From Pseudomonadota bacterium (lineage in GTDB: Bacteria > Pseudomonadota > Gammaproteobacteria > Xanthomonadales > Xanthomonadaceae), in the NCBI GenBank assembly GCA_023390905.1, contig JAEWBY010000055.1:68998-132997 (forward strand): 64,000 bases of DNA, given 5' to 3'. The position numbers and the translations under genes were made by a program. The notes under the pieces were generated by a model. The model worked only from the letters and a program-made list of their open reading frames with translations. It was not told the origin of the DNA and searched no databases. The stretch's first letter is position 1. Each line of letters begins with the position of its first letter. Positions 27,414-37,066 of this stretch are shown one piece after another.

Positions 27414-28862
27414 ATGACACATTCCCCCCTGTTCGCCGCCGCCGGCCTCACCCTGTTGTTTGCCTGTGCGCTCCCCCTGCACGCCGCCGACCGCGCGGGC
27501 GGCAGCCAGGTGACCATCTACACCACCGCCGACGGCACGCAGCAGCGGTTGTCGCAGACCGGCACGGTCACCCTGCGCGAAGGCCATGCACTGACCGAGC
27601 GCGAGAACTCGGTGTTCGTCAATCCGGGCAAGCAGTACCAGACCGTGCTCGGCATCGGCGGCGCGATCACCGACGCCAGCGCCGAAGTCTTCGCCGGCCT
27701 CTCGCCGGACAAGCAGGCCGAATTCCTGCGCGCCTATTACGACAAGGACCAGGGCATCGGCTACACGTTGCTGCGCACGACGATCCACAGTTCGGACTTC
27801 AGTTCGTCCAGCTACACCTACGTCAAGGAAGGCGACAGGAAACTGTCGAGCTTCTCGATCGATCACGATCGCCAGTACCGCATCCCGATGATCAAGCGCG
27901 CCATCGCGGCGGCCGGTGGAAAAATCACCACCTACGCCAGCCCGTGGAGCGCGCCGGCGTTCATGAAGAGCAACAACCACATGCTGCGCGGCGGTTCGCT
28001 GCTGCCCGAGTACAGCGATGCGTGGGCGCAGTACTTCACCAAGTTCATCGCCGCCTATGAAAAGGAAGGCATCCCGCTGTGGGGCATCACCATCCAGAAC
28101 GAACCGATGGCGACCCAGACCTGGGAATCGATGCTCTACACCGCCGAGCAGGAACGCGACTTCCTCAAGAACCACCTCGGCCCGGCCATGCACAAGGCCG
28201 GCTATGCCGACAAGAAGATCGTGGTGTGGGATCACAACCGCGACATGATGGCGTATCGGGCCAAGGTCATCTTCGATGACCCGGAAGCGTCCAAGTATGC
28301 GTGGGGCATGGGCTTCCACTGGTACGAAACCTGGGCCGGCTTCGATCCGATGTTCGGCAACGTGGCCGAAGTCGCCAAGGCGTATCCGGACAAGCCGCTG
28401 ATGCTGACCGAAGCCTCGGTCGAGAAATTCGATCCCGCGCGCTACCAGTACTGGCCCAACGCCGAGCGCTACGGCAGCCACATGATCAACGACCTCAACA
28501 ACGGCGCGGTGGCATGGACCGACTGGAACATCCTGCTCGATGAAAAGGGCGGCCCGAACCATGTCGGCAACTTCTGCTTCTCGCCGATCCACGCCGACAC
28601 CCGCACCGGCGAACTGATCTACACGCCGAGCTATTACTACATCGGCCACTTCTCGAAGTTCATCAAACCCCAAGCGCGTCGCCTCGGCACGGTGACCAGT
28701 CGCAGCGTGCTGATCGCGACCTCCTTCCGAAACGCCGATGGCAGCATGGCGACCGTGGTGATGAATCCGACTGACAAGGAACTGGCCTACAACTACTACG
28801 TGGGCACCGAATCGGCCGAAGTGAAGATCCCGGCGCACGCCATCCAGACGCTGGTGCATTGA
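27414..28862 (+). CDS. GH30 family glycoside hydrolase, exported (glucosylceramidase/beta-1,6-glucanase-like)
   Basis: The 482-residue protein has a signal peptide to about residue 25 (PLHAA) and a GH30 (beta/alpha)8 barrel with the C-terminal beta-sandwich. Acid/base Glu230 lies in TIQNEPMATQ and nucleophile Glu333 in LMLTEASVEKF; FGGAITDA of the family appears as GIGGAITDAS. GH30 subfamilies split beta-1,6-glucan, glucosylceramide and glucuronoxylan; the sequence looks like the glucosylceramidase/beta-1,6-glucanase branch, not the XynC xylanase branch. A GAGGG site precedes the ATG. It is translationally coupled to the deacetylase (ATGA overlap). Confidence 0.88.
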   Translation: MTHSPLFAAAGLTLLFACALPLHAADRAGGSQVTIYTTADGTQQRLSQTGTVTLREGHALTERENSVFVNPGKQYQTVLGIGGAITDASAEVFAGLSPDKQAEFLRAYYDKDQGIGYTLLRTTIHSSDFSSSSYTYVKEGDRKLSSFSIDHDRQYRIPMIKRAIAAAGGKITTYASPWSAPAFMKSNNHMLRGGSLLPEYSDAWAQYFTKFIAAYEKEGIPLWGITIQNEPMATQTWESMLYTAEQERDFLKNHLGPAMHKAGYADKKIVVWDHNRDMMAYRAKVIFDDPEASKYAWGMGFHWYETWAGFDPMFGNVAEVAKAYPDKPLMLTEASVEKFDPARYQYWPNAERYGSHMINDLNNGAVAWTDWNILLDEKGGPNHVGNFCFSPIHADTRTGELIYTPSYYYIGHFSKFIKPQARRLGTVTSRSVLIATSFRNADGSMATVVMNPTDKELAYNYYVGTESAEVKIPAHAIQTLVH

Positions 28863-29674
28863 TGAAATCCCGGCGCTGGCTGCTGGTATTGCTGCTGGCG
28901 CCGGTCACCGCGTGGACGGCGCAGCCGGCGCCGTTCACATGGCCCGACGGCAAGCGCGCGGCCGTCAGCCTGGCCTATGACGACGCGCTGGATTCGCAGT
29001 TGGACAACGCGATCCCGGCGCTCGATCGGCGTGGCTTCAAGGGCAGTTTCTATCTGCAACTCTCGCGCGATCCGGTGCGACTGCGCATGGAGCAGTGGCG
29101 GCATGCCGCGCGCAACGGACACGAGCTGGGCAACCACACGCTGTTCCACCAATGCGCCGGATCATTGCCGGATCGCGACTGGGTCGAACCGCAGCGCGAT
29201 CTCGACACCACCACCGTGGCGCAGATGCGGGATCAGATCCTGCTCGCCAACGTGATGCTCACCGCGCTCGACGGCCGCCACGAACGCACGCTGACCATTC
29301 CCTGCGGCGACACCCGCGCGCAGGATGGCGACTACCGGTTGGCGGTCGCGCCGGCCTTCGTGGCGATCAAGTACGGCAGTGGGGCGGTGGTATCGGACAT
29401 GGCCACGCTGGATCTGTCCGCAGTCCCGGTCACCACGCCGGTCGGCGCCAGCGGTGAGGCCCTCATCGCCCAGGTCGAGGAGGCGGCGCGCCGCGGCACC
29501 ATGGTCAACTTCACCTTCCACGGCGTCGGCGGCGACTACCTCAGTGTCTCCAATGAAGAGCACGAAACGCTGCTGCGCTATCTGGCCGAGCATCGCGACG
29601 TGTACTGGGTCGATACCTTCGTCAACCTGATGCGCCATGTCCGCGCGCAGCGCGAGCAGGCCGCCGCACCCTGA
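28862..29674 (+). CDS. Polysaccharide deacetylase-like (CE4/NodB) exported protein
   Basis: This 270-residue protein has a signal peptide (LLVLLLAPVTAWTAQ). The NodB motifs are visible: AVSLAYDDALDSQ with Asp40-Asp41, the zinc-binding region HELGNHTLFH (His92 and His96), and FTFHGVGGDY near the C-terminus. It should remove acetyl groups from a carbohydrate in the periplasm. Its ATG overlaps the stop of the GH30 gene, so the two enzymes are made together, suggesting an acetylated substrate. Confidence 0.82.
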   Translation: MKSRRWLLVLLLAPVTAWTAQPAPFTWPDGKRAAVSLAYDDALDSQLDNAIPALDRRGFKGSFYLQLSRDPVRLRMEQWRHAARNGHELGNHTLFHQCAGSLPDRDWVEPQRDLDTTTVAQMRDQILLANVMLTALDGRHERTLTIPCGDTRAQDGDYRLAVAPAFVAIKYGSGAVVSDMATLDLSAVPVTTPVGASGEALIAQVEEAARRGTMVNFTFHGVGGDYLSVSNEEHETLLRYLAEHRDVYWVDTFVNLMRHVRAQREQAAAP

Positions 29675-29693
29675 CCGGGATTAGCCCGCTCGC

Positions 29694-31025
29694 TCAATCC
29701 GCCTTCACCTGGAACGGGAAGTTCGCATAGGCCGCATGGCCCTTGCCGTCGAGCACCTCGACGAACAGGCGATAGCCGCCGCCGCGCTTCGGCGCGCGGA
29801 ACCGCAGGCGTCCGTCCGCATCCGGCTGCATCTGGACATCAACCAGCGCGGGCACGGTTTCCGCATCACCGCCAATGGATTGCGCACGGCTCTCGTCGCG
29901 CAGCGTCCAGCGATAACGCAACGCGTCACCATCGGCATCGCTCGCGTCCACGCGTGCTTCGGCCCATGCCGCCGGCGCCAGCGACACACTGCTCGCGGCT
30001 TCGCGATCGTCCACCCGCAACGGCGAAATGGCCGGTGCGCGATTGGCCGGCCAGCGCGAGGTCCATGCATGTTCCATGACATCCACGCTCGGCGTGGATT
30101 CGCCGCTCGGCAGGAACAGGCCGTACCACGTGGGCGTGCGTTCCTGTTTCTGGCCCCACAGGAACACATACGAACCCAGGCCCTGCCGCCGATCGCTGGC
30201 GATGTAGCGCGCATAGCGTTCCTGCAGGCGCGCCGCCTTGCGCGAGGCGTCCTCCTCGATGGGGGCATTCCACGCGGTCAGCGGGCTCTCCCAGTGGCCG
30301 GTCGGCCCCCATTCGGTGACCACGTACGGACCGGTCCACTGGCTGGCGTGCAGCATTTCCGGCAGCGCCTCGATATCGCCGTACAACTGGACGCCGATCA
30401 GATCCAGCGCGGGCGCACGCGTTTTGATCTCGGTGATCAGGGGCGCGTTGAGGCCGGCCAGCGTGGTCATCACCGGATGCGCCGGATCGATGCGATGGAT
30501 CGCTTCGGCGATCGCGCCCACTGCGTTCCAGACGCGCGGATTGCGATGTTCGAGGTTGAGCTCGTTGCCGACCACCCACATCAGCACGGCCGGATGATGC
30601 CTGTACAGTTCCACTTCCTGGAGGATGCGTCGCTGCTGCGCCTGCACCGCGGCCGCATCGTCGTAGTCGAAGCCATGCCGTTCCTTGGCCACCTCGATGC
30701 CCATCGCGACCATCAGGCCCAGTTGGCTGGCCTGATCCAGCATCGCGATCACCCGTTCGCGGTCGAGCCCCGTGCTCCATGTGCGGAACGAATTGGCGCC
30801 ACGCGCGGCCAGCGCCGCGGGATCTCCACCGGAAAGTCCCGCCCCCCGGATGTAGTACGGCTGGCCATTGACCTGCAGCACATACCGATCATCTTCATGG
30901 ACGATGCGCACCTGTGAGGGCGTGGCGTCCCGCGGTGCGCCGGCGAAGGCGTGCGGGAGTACAACCGCGCACAGCAGGAGCAGCAGCCCCATGCGTGTGC
31001 GCCGGGAAATCGTAGTCCGCTTCAT
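29694..31025 (-). CDS. Exported GH2-like TIM-barrel glycoside hydrolase
   Basis: The 443-residue protein has a signal peptide ending about residue 29 (LPHAFAG). A TIM-barrel similar to the catalytic domain of GH2/clan A enzymes follows, with acid/base Glu155 in VVGNELNLEH and nucleophile Glu238 in VTEWGPTGHWE; the N-terminal sugar-binding domains of classical GH2 are absent. The C-terminal 100 residues form an Ig-like/PKD-like beta domain (DASDADGDALRYRWTL). It is convergent with the deacetylase gene. The specific sugar is unknown, perhaps glucan or glucosamine-containing chains. Confidence 0.75.
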   Translation of the reverse strand: MKRTTISRRTRMGLLLLLCAVVLPHAFAGAPRDATPSQVRIVHEDDRYVLQVNGQPYYIRGAGLSGGDPAALAARGANSFRTWSTGLDRERVIAMLDQASQLGLMVAMGIEVAKERHGFDYDDAAAVQAQQRRILQEVELYRHHPAVLMWVVGNELNLEHRNPRVWNAVGAIAEAIHRIDPAHPVMTTLAGLNAPLITEIKTRAPALDLIGVQLYGDIEALPEMLHASQWTGPYVVTEWGPTGHWESPLTAWNAPIEEDASRKAARLQERYARYIASDRRQGLGSYVFLWGQKQERTPTWYGLFLPSGESTPSVDVMEHAWTSRWPANRAPAISPLRVDDREAASSVSLAPAAWAEARVDASDADGDALRYRWTLRDESRAQSIGGDAETVPALVDVQMQPDADGRLRFRAPKRGGGYRLFVEVLDGKGHAAYANFPFQVKAD

Positions 31026-31121
31026 CTGCAGTCCCGCATCGGCCAGGGAACCGCACGGTTGCATCACGCCATGGACGCGTCAAGCGCGGCGGCGCCGCAC
31101 GCGCGACGCCTTGTCTTGCGC

Positions 31122-31856
31122 TCAACGCGCCGGAAGCACGCTGCGCGGATCCACCGGTTCACCGTCACGGCGCAATTCGAACCCGAGCTTGGCGCGATCG
31201 GTGCCGACGCTGCCCATCTCGGCAATCACCGCGCCAGCCGCCACGCGCTGGCCTTCGCCGACCAGCCGCTTGCGATTATGCGTATAGGAGGACACCCAGC
31301 CGTTGTCGTGCTTGATGACGATGGCTTCTTCCAGTCCCTTTGATCCCGCGCCCGAATACAGCACCGTACCGGACGCCACCGCACGGATCGGTGCGCCGGG
31401 CTGGCCAGCGATGTGGATGCCGGCGCTCGCATTGCCGGCCTTCATCGAAGTGACCGTGCCCTCGGCCGGCCAGATCCAGGCCGATTGCGTGCGCGTGGTC
31501 GCCACCGGTCGGGGCGCGGGCAGCGGCGTCGTGGTGACGATCGGTGCGTCCAGCGCAATGGCCTGCGTACTGGCGGTCGGCGGCGCGCAGCGATGGGCGC
31601 CCTGCGGTGCACGCGTGACCAGGCGTTGTCCCGCATGGATGACATACGGCGATTGCAGGCAATTCCACGCGGCCAGATCCTGCACCGGCACGCCGCTGCG
31701 ACGCGCGATGCCATACAGCGTGTCGCCCGTGCCGACAAGCACGTCCTGCGTGCCGTTCGGTGTGGATGGCGGATAGACTGTTACGCGCGAATGCGTCGAA
31801 CAGGCCGTGATGCCGGCGCAGCAGAGGATGAGAAAAATGAAACCGGACCGACGCAC
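31122..31856 (-). CDS. NlpD-like lipoprotein with LysM and degenerate M23 (LytM) domain
   Basis: This 244-residue lipoprotein begins with a GTG start (31854-31856), signal peptide and lipobox ITACS. A LysM domain (GDTLYGIARRSGVPVQDLAAWN, about 43-85) binds peptidoglycan, and the C-terminal LytM fold starts near residue 125. The catalytic ligands of active M23 enzymes are missing: the first site reads GIHIAGQPG and the last LGFELRR where HFE or HxH is expected. Such proteins activate amidases instead of cutting peptidoglycan. It is away from the surE-pcm-rpoS context, so it may be a second NlpD. Confidence 0.8.
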   Translation of the reverse strand: MRRSGFIFLILCCAGITACSTHSRVTVYPPSTPNGTQDVLVGTGDTLYGIARRSGVPVQDLAAWNCLQSPYVIHAGQRLVTRAPQGAHRCAPPTASTQAIALDAPIVTTTPLPAPRPVATTRTQSAWIWPAEGTVTSMKAGNASAGIHIAGQPGAPIRAVASGTVLYSGAGSKGLEEAIVIKHDNGWVSSYTHNRKRLVGEGQRVAAGAVIAEMGSVGTDRAKLGFELRRDGEPVDPRSVLPAR

Positions 31857-31997
31857 GACAGCTCACCGCAACCACGAGGGGGCGCGAAATTACCACGCGT
31901 GGAGCCGGCGTCCCGCACCGCGAAGCGACGAAAAAACCAATGGGCAAGCATCGTCAAACGCAGAATCAATCATCATCAAGAAATGCCGGACCCTGCG

Positions 31998-33422
31998 CTA
32001 CAAACGCGCGGCATTCGCCCGTTCTCGAATTCCGGCCAGCGTCCAATCGCGCAGCAGTTGCCCGTTCTCCCACACGGTGATCATCGCGTCGTCGTGGCCC
32101 GGCGGCTTCCGCACCTCCGCGAGCGAGGCCGCGTGCGCGGGGATCGGCACCGTGCGATACGCGCCGGTCTCCCGATTGACCAACAGCGTCATGCGTCCGC
32201 GCTTGCTCTGCTTGCCCTTGTCGGTCACCGGATCCTTGTAGACATCGATCCATTCGCCGTTGACCCGCGCGGCCGAACACTTGAGCGCGAACTTCTGCGT
32301 ATCGCGATCCAGCCGCTGCAGCAGCGCGCCGCCCATGCCGAAAGCCAGATTGTCGGTGGCGTAGCCAGCACTGGTGATGCGGTCGAGGATGGCGCGGATG
32401 CTGGTGGGATTGATACCGTCGCCCTGGATGACGCGCACATGGTTGAGCACCTTGTAGCCCTTGCCGTTGACGGTATGGCCGAAGGCTTCGTCCAGCAGCT
32501 CCAGACATTGATGCACCACGCCGACCGGATCGCCCGAGTCCGGCCGGATCACCACGGTCGCGCCGGAATCGATCACTTCCTGGCGCAGCGTCCGCCCCCA
32601 GTGTTCGACAATCGCGCGGAAGATATCGTAGCTGTCGGAGACCACCGCCACGATCGCCCCCGGCTTGGCGAACTGCCGCAGCATGTTGCGGTAAGCATCG
32701 ACCTCATGCTCGCGCCCCCAACTGGTGATCGTGCTGTGCTCGGCGGCCGGTATCGAGAAACCCGCCATCGGCTCGTGATAGTGCGCCCGGGCGAAGCACA
32801 GGCCGGAAACCGTATCGGTGCCGAGAAAGTTCACCAGATGGGCTGCGCCGCCGATCGCGGCCGATTCGAGGCTCGACACGCCGCGCGCGCCGAAGTCGTG
32901 CAACTTGAAAGGCAACTGCCCTTCCGGATCGTCGCTCGTGCGTTCGAGGAACTGGCGAAGGGTCTGCTTCGCATGCCAGCTGATCGTGGCCACGGTGATC
33001 GGATACCAGATCCTCAGCAGCATCGTTTCCAGATACGACGGTACCCAGAAGGCGCGCGGATCGGTGGATTCGATCGTCATCAGCGCCTGATGGGTGGGCA
33101 CCACGCTGCCTTCGGGCACGGCGCGGATGCGGATCGGCAGCAGACCGCCATGACGTTCGACGATATACCGCCAACCGGCCTCGTTGAACGGCTCGCCATG
33201 CGCGGCGAACACATCGCGCGCCTCATCGACATCCGCATGGGTGATCGGTCGCGACAGATATTCCTTCAGGATGGCCTGCAGGCCGAAGAACAGCGTGCGA
33301 TCGTGGATGCCGCCGCGCGACTCCACGTAGAAGAATGTCGCATCCGTGTTCGGCGGATACTGCAACCAGTGGCTGGCTTTGTAGCTGTCGGTGTTGAGCA
33401 GCAGATTGTCGAGGTATCGCAT
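31998..33422 (-). CDS. nadV: Nicotinamide phosphoribosyltransferase
   Basis: This 474-residue NAMPT/NadV-type enzyme turns nicotinamide plus PRPP into NMN. Key parts are LNTDSYKASHWLQYPP at the start, LHDFGARGVSS, PAAEHSTITSWG, VVSDSYDIF, VIRPDSGDP and IQGDGIN, all strongly conserved. Activity is cytoplasmic. The start at 33422 gives the family N-terminus; an upstream frame from 33491 adds 23 unconserved residues. It sits between the NlpD-like gene and the xylan region and is probably unrelated to either. Confidence 0.92.
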   Translation of the reverse strand: MRYLDNLLLNTDSYKASHWLQYPPNTDATFFYVESRGGIHDRTLFFGLQAILKEYLSRPITHADVDEARDVFAAHGEPFNEAGWRYIVERHGGLLPIRIRAVPEGSVVPTHQALMTIESTDPRAFWVPSYLETMLLRIWYPITVATISWHAKQTLRQFLERTSDDPEGQLPFKLHDFGARGVSSLESAAIGGAAHLVNFLGTDTVSGLCFARAHYHEPMAGFSIPAAEHSTITSWGREHEVDAYRNMLRQFAKPGAIVAVVSDSYDIFRAIVEHWGRTLRQEVIDSGATVVIRPDSGDPVGVVHQCLELLDEAFGHTVNGKGYKVLNHVRVIQGDGINPTSIRAILDRITSAGYATDNLAFGMGGALLQRLDRDTQKFALKCSAARVNGEWIDVYKDPVTDKGKQSKRGRMTLLVNRETGAYRTVPIPAHAASLAEVRKPPGHDDAMITVWENGQLLRDWTLAGIRERANAARL

Positions 33423-33613
33423 GGGAACGCTCCTTTGTTCCGATGATACCGGCAGGCCGATCCGGCGCGGCTGGCCCAGTGGCGTTGGCACGCGCTCGTG
33501 CGGAACAACCCGTGCGCGTGGCCCGAAGTCTGTCCCGGCTGCATGGACACCGCGTCCGGCGGCCGGATGCGTGCGTCACACGCAATGCCGCGCGTGCGCG
33601 TGTGCGCCGCCGT

Positions 33614-34459
33614 TCATGGCACTCCACCCACCGTCAGCCACTCCATCCGGAACCACGCCTCGAGCGTCTGCGCAGGTTCCAGCACGCAGGGCGCGAGGTT
33701 GAAGCCGTCCGGCGGACCGGTCTGCGGTTCGACGCAGGTGGCGTGCCCGGTCGCGTCGTAGATCACCCAGTGCGTGCAACTGCTGGTCAGGCGCAGCGCC
33801 TGCCGTCCACTGCGCAGCACGATCGGCCCGTCATGCAGGAAGCAATCGTCCCATGGCCCGGGCGATGCAGCGCCCGGCGGCAGCGTGGCGATGCCCTGCG
33901 CGTCGCGCGGATACATCAGGCGCGGATCGAAATCCAGCCGATCCGGCTTGCGGAACCAGGGATGCCAGCCGATCACCGCCGGCATCGATCGATCGCCCGC
34001 CTGCACGGACAGGGTCAACTGCAACGCGCGGGGTTCCAGTCGCAGCGTCTGCCGCGCGACGCCGCCGAACGGCCAGCGCTCATCCTGCGGCAGTGCAAGC
34101 GAGAGCGTCGCCGAGTGCGCGTCGTGATGATCGATGCCCCAGGGCAGCCCGAAGCCGACGCCATGGATCGCATGCGCGCCGAGGTTGCGCGGCAACTGCC
34201 ACTGACGGCCCCCGAAACGGAAGCGTCCGTCGCGAATGCGGCCGGCCCACGGCACCATCGGATAGCTGCCCCAGGCGATCATGGCGTGCGCATCGCCTTG
34301 CGGACCGATCAACTGCTCGACGCCCTCCATCCGGATCCGTGCGATGCGTCCGCCGGCGTGCGCGGCGATATCCACTTCGAGCGCGCCTGCGCGCAGCGGC
34401 AGCAGCGGACCGGCCGGCATCGGATCGCTCGCGCCGGGTGCCGCTGCATCAACCGCCAT
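33614..34459 (-). CDS. Aldose 1-epimerase (galactose mutarotase-like)
   Basis: This 281-residue beta-sandwich epimerase has GRIARIRMEG, the HAIHGVGFGLPW block with catalytic His, and catalytic Glu in CVEPQTGPPDGFN. It interconverts alpha and beta anomers of aldoses. Its start overlaps the end of the GH43 gene by 11 bases, so it belongs to the transporter-GH43-epimerase operon and likely acts on xylose or arabinose released by GH43. No signal peptide: cytoplasmic. Confidence 0.85.
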   Translation of the reverse strand: MAVDAAAPGASDPMPAGPLLPLRAGALEVDIAAHAGGRIARIRMEGVEQLIGPQGDAHAMIAWGSYPMVPWAGRIRDGRFRFGGRQWQLPRNLGAHAIHGVGFGLPWGIDHHDAHSATLSLALPQDERWPFGGVARQTLRLEPRALQLTLSVQAGDRSMPAVIGWHPWFRKPDRLDFDPRLMYPRDAQGIATLPPGAASPGPWDDCFLHDGPIVLRSGRQALRLTSSCTHWVIYDATGHATCVEPQTGPPDGFNLAPCVLEPAQTLEAWFRMEWLTVGGVP

Positions 34460-35486
34460 ACGGATCGATGGTGCGAATGCGCCCGTCCGCGTCATGACGC
34501 AGTTCGGTCACCTTGACCGAGCGCAGATGGGTGACGCCGCCGGAGGCCAGCGCGTCGTGATAGAACAGGTACCAGCGACCGTCGAAGGCGCAGATCGAGT
34601 GATGGGTCGTCCATCCCACCACCGGCTTGAGGATCACGCCCTGGTAGGTGAACGGACCGTACGGGTTGTCACCGACCGCGTAGCACAGCAGGTGCGTGTT
34701 GCCGGTCGAGTATGAAAAGTAATAGCGGCCCGCGTGCCGGTGCAGCCACGGCCCTTCGAAATAGCGTCGCTCGTGATCACCGGCAAGCAGCGGCTGCCCG
34801 TGTTCGTCGAGGATGACCACCTCCCGCGCGGGTTCGGCCAGTTGCGTCATGTTCGCGTGCAGTCGCGCCACGCGTGCACCGAGCGCGGGTCGTTCCGGAT
34901 CGGGCTCGGCGTGATCCGGCGCGTGGACATTGTCGCGGTACTGCTGCAACTGCCCGCCCCACAGGCCGCCGAAGTAGAGATAGTGTTCGCCGTCGTCATC
35001 GGCGAACACCGCCGGATCGATCGAGTACGCGCCTTCGATCGGCAGGGGTTCCGCGCTGAAGGGGCCGGCCGGCCGATCCGATACCGCCACGCCGATGCGG
35101 AAGCGCCCGTCGGCCTGCCTGGCCGGGAAATACAGGTAATAGCGGCCATCGCGCGTGGCCGCATCCGGCGCCCACATCTGCCGTTGCGCCCACGGCACGT
35201 CGTCCAGATGCAGCGCCACGCCGCAATCCACCGCCGGGCCCTGCGGCGACTCCATGCGCAGCACGTGGTAATCGACCATGCCGAAATGGCCGCCGTCATC
35301 ATCGAAGGGCGCGCCCGCATCGATGTCGTGCGACACGTAGACATGGATCGCACCAACGAAGACGTGCGCCGACGGATCGGCGGTGAAGATGTCCGTCAGC
35401 AACGGCGGCGAGATCGCCGTCCGTGCGAATGCCGCCAGTTCTTCCGGCGCGGGAATCGGATCCTCGGCCACGGGGGCTTCGTTCAT
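34449..35486 (-). CDS. Cytoplasmic GH43 family beta-xylosidase/alpha-arabinofuranosidase
   Basis: This 345-residue five-bladed propeller of family GH43 has base Asp37 (IFTADPSAHVF), pKa modulator Asp157 (AYSIDPAVF) and acid Glu244 (YFEGPWLHRH). There is no signal peptide, so it acts on oligosaccharides brought in by the adjacent GPH-type transporter. The subfamily cannot be fixed by eye; either xylosidase or arabinofuranosidase is possible. A GGGAGAAG site precedes the ATG at 35486, 17 bases from the end of the transporter gene. Confidence 0.87.
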   Translation of the reverse strand: MNEAPVAEDPIPAPEELAAFARTAISPPLLTDIFTADPSAHVFVGAIHVYVSHDIDAGAPFDDDGGHFGMVDYHVLRMESPQGPAVDCGVALHLDDVPWAQRQMWAPDAATRDGRYYLYFPARQADGRFRIGVAVSDRPAGPFSAEPLPIEGAYSIDPAVFADDDGEHYLYFGGLWGGQLQQYRDNVHAPDHAEPDPERPALGARVARLHANMTQLAEPAREVVILDEHGQPLLAGDHERRYFEGPWLHRHAGRYYFSYSTGNTHLLCYAVGDNPYGPFTYQGVILKPVVGWTTHHSICAFDGRWYLFYHDALASGGVTHLRSVKVTELRHDADGRIRTIDPYGG

Positions 35487-35503
35487 GGCGTCTTCTCCCG
35501 GGA

Positions 35504-36988
35504 TCATGTGGCGGCGCCCGCGTGCAGCCGGCGCTCGCCCAGCTCGCTTTCGATGCGCGATTCCATGCGCTTGTCGATTTCGTAGAGGAACAGCAGGGCC
35601 ACCGCCAGCAGGAACGGAATCGAGCAATAGAGGCTGACCGCCAGGCGGATGCCGTCGACGGCGGCGGGCGCCTGCGATTCGGCGCCGGCCACGTAACCGT
35701 AATGCGCGAGGATGGCGGCGACGAGCGCGCCGCCGATGCTGAGGCCGATCTTCAGCCCGCACAGCATCGCCGAGAAGATGATCGCGGTCGCGCGGCGGCG
35801 GTTCTTCCATTCCGAATAGTCGGCCACGTCGGCGATCATCGCCCACAGCAACGGAATGGTGATGCCGTAGCAGAAGCCGTGCAGCATGAAGGACAGGAAG
35901 ATGATCGGGATCGCGTCCGCTGCGAACCACAGGAACGCCAGCAGGAACAGCGTGGATGCCAGCAACGCACCGCCGAATACATCACGCTTGCCGAAGCGAT
36001 CGGCCAGCGGCCGAGACAGGCCGATGCCGAGGATCATGCAGATGATGCCGCTGGCGTTGAACAGGCTGAAGGCGGAGGTCGGCGCGTCCTTCGGCCACTG
36101 GAATCCGGTCGGCCCCGCGCCGGTGAGCAGTGCATTGAGTCCGGTGATGAAGCGGTTGAAGCCGATGTCCTGCAGGAACGCCGCCAGTGCCGGTTCGCTC
36201 AGGTAGTACTGGAAGTAGTAGACATACATGCCGCCTTTCAGCGCCAGGTTGATGAACACCAGGATCGTCAGCGCCAGCATCACCTGCCACGGCCGGTTGC
36301 GCGCAAGATCACGCAGATCCTGGCCGATGCTTGATGACTGTTCCGGCGCGGGCACGATGCGCTCGCGCGTGGTGAAGAAGGTGATCAGGAAGAACACCGT
36401 GCCGATCACCGCGAACAGGCTCATCACCCTTTCAAAGCCGGCGATGCGATCACCCTGGCCGAGAATCAGCACCAGCGGCAGCAGCAACACCTGGATGGTG
36501 AACTGCGCAATCATCACCGCGACGAACCGATACGAGGACAGGCTGTTGCGCTGGGTCATGTTGCCGGTGAGCACGCCGCTCAGCGCCGAGTACGGCAGGT
36601 TGTTGGCGCCGTAGACCAGCACCAGCAGCGTGTACGTGGTGAACGCGTAGATGATCTTGCCGCGCTCCCCGAGATCCGGCGTGGTGAACGCGAGCAGCGA
36701 CAGCACGCCGAAGGGAATGGCCGTCCACAGGATCCACGGACGGAACTTGCCCCAGCGCGTGTGCGTGCGATCGGCAATCAGGCCGATGACCGGCGTGAAC
36801 ACGAATGCGCCCAGCAGTCCCACCACGAAGATGATCGTCGCCGCCGACGCCGGCGGCAGCCGGTACACGTCGGTATAGAAGAACGCCAGATAGGTGATCA
36901 GCGTCTGGAAGATCAGGTTCGCGGCCAGATCGCCCAGGCTGTAGCCCAGCTTCTCGATGACCGACAGCGTTTCCGGCGTTCTGGGCAT
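35504..36988 (-). CDS. GPH-type (MFS superfamily) sugar:cation symporter, xylo-oligosaccharide candidate
   Basis: This 494-residue protein has 12 predicted membrane segments and the GPH family (MelB/XylP) features: EKLGYSLGDLAANLIFQ at the N-terminus, GLIADRTHTRWGKFRPWILW, and ADVADYSEWKNRRRATAI in the second half. GPH carriers import glycosides, pentosides and hexuronides with H+ or Na+. It heads an operon with GH43 and aldose epimerase, and a XylR-type palindrome lies in its upstream region, which makes xylobiose/xylo-oligosaccharides the best guess. A GGGGAA site precedes the start. Confidence 0.88.
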   Translation of the reverse strand: MPRTPETLSVIEKLGYSLGDLAANLIFQTLITYLAFFYTDVYRLPPASAATIIFVVGLLGAFVFTPVIGLIADRTHTRWGKFRPWILWTAIPFGVLSLLAFTTPDLGERGKIIYAFTTYTLLVLVYGANNLPYSALSGVLTGNMTQRNSLSSYRFVAVMIAQFTIQVLLLPLVLILGQGDRIAGFERVMSLFAVIGTVFFLITFFTTRERIVPAPEQSSSIGQDLRDLARNRPWQVMLALTILVFINLALKGGMYVYYFQYYLSEPALAAFLQDIGFNRFITGLNALLTGAGPTGFQWPKDAPTSAFSLFNASGIICMILGIGLSRPLADRFGKRDVFGGALLASTLFLLAFLWFAADAIPIIFLSFMLHGFCYGITIPLLWAMIADVADYSEWKNRRRATAIIFSAMLCGLKIGLSIGGALVAAILAHYGYVAGAESQAPAAVDGIRLAVSLYCSIPFLLAVALLFLYEIDKRMESRIESELGERRLHAGAAT

Positions 36989-37066
36989 GTGGCGATGATT
37001 CCCCGTTGATCGTGGCTGGCGCTCATTCTTACCGGATCGATGTCCGGCCCGTGGCTGCTTCACCGG

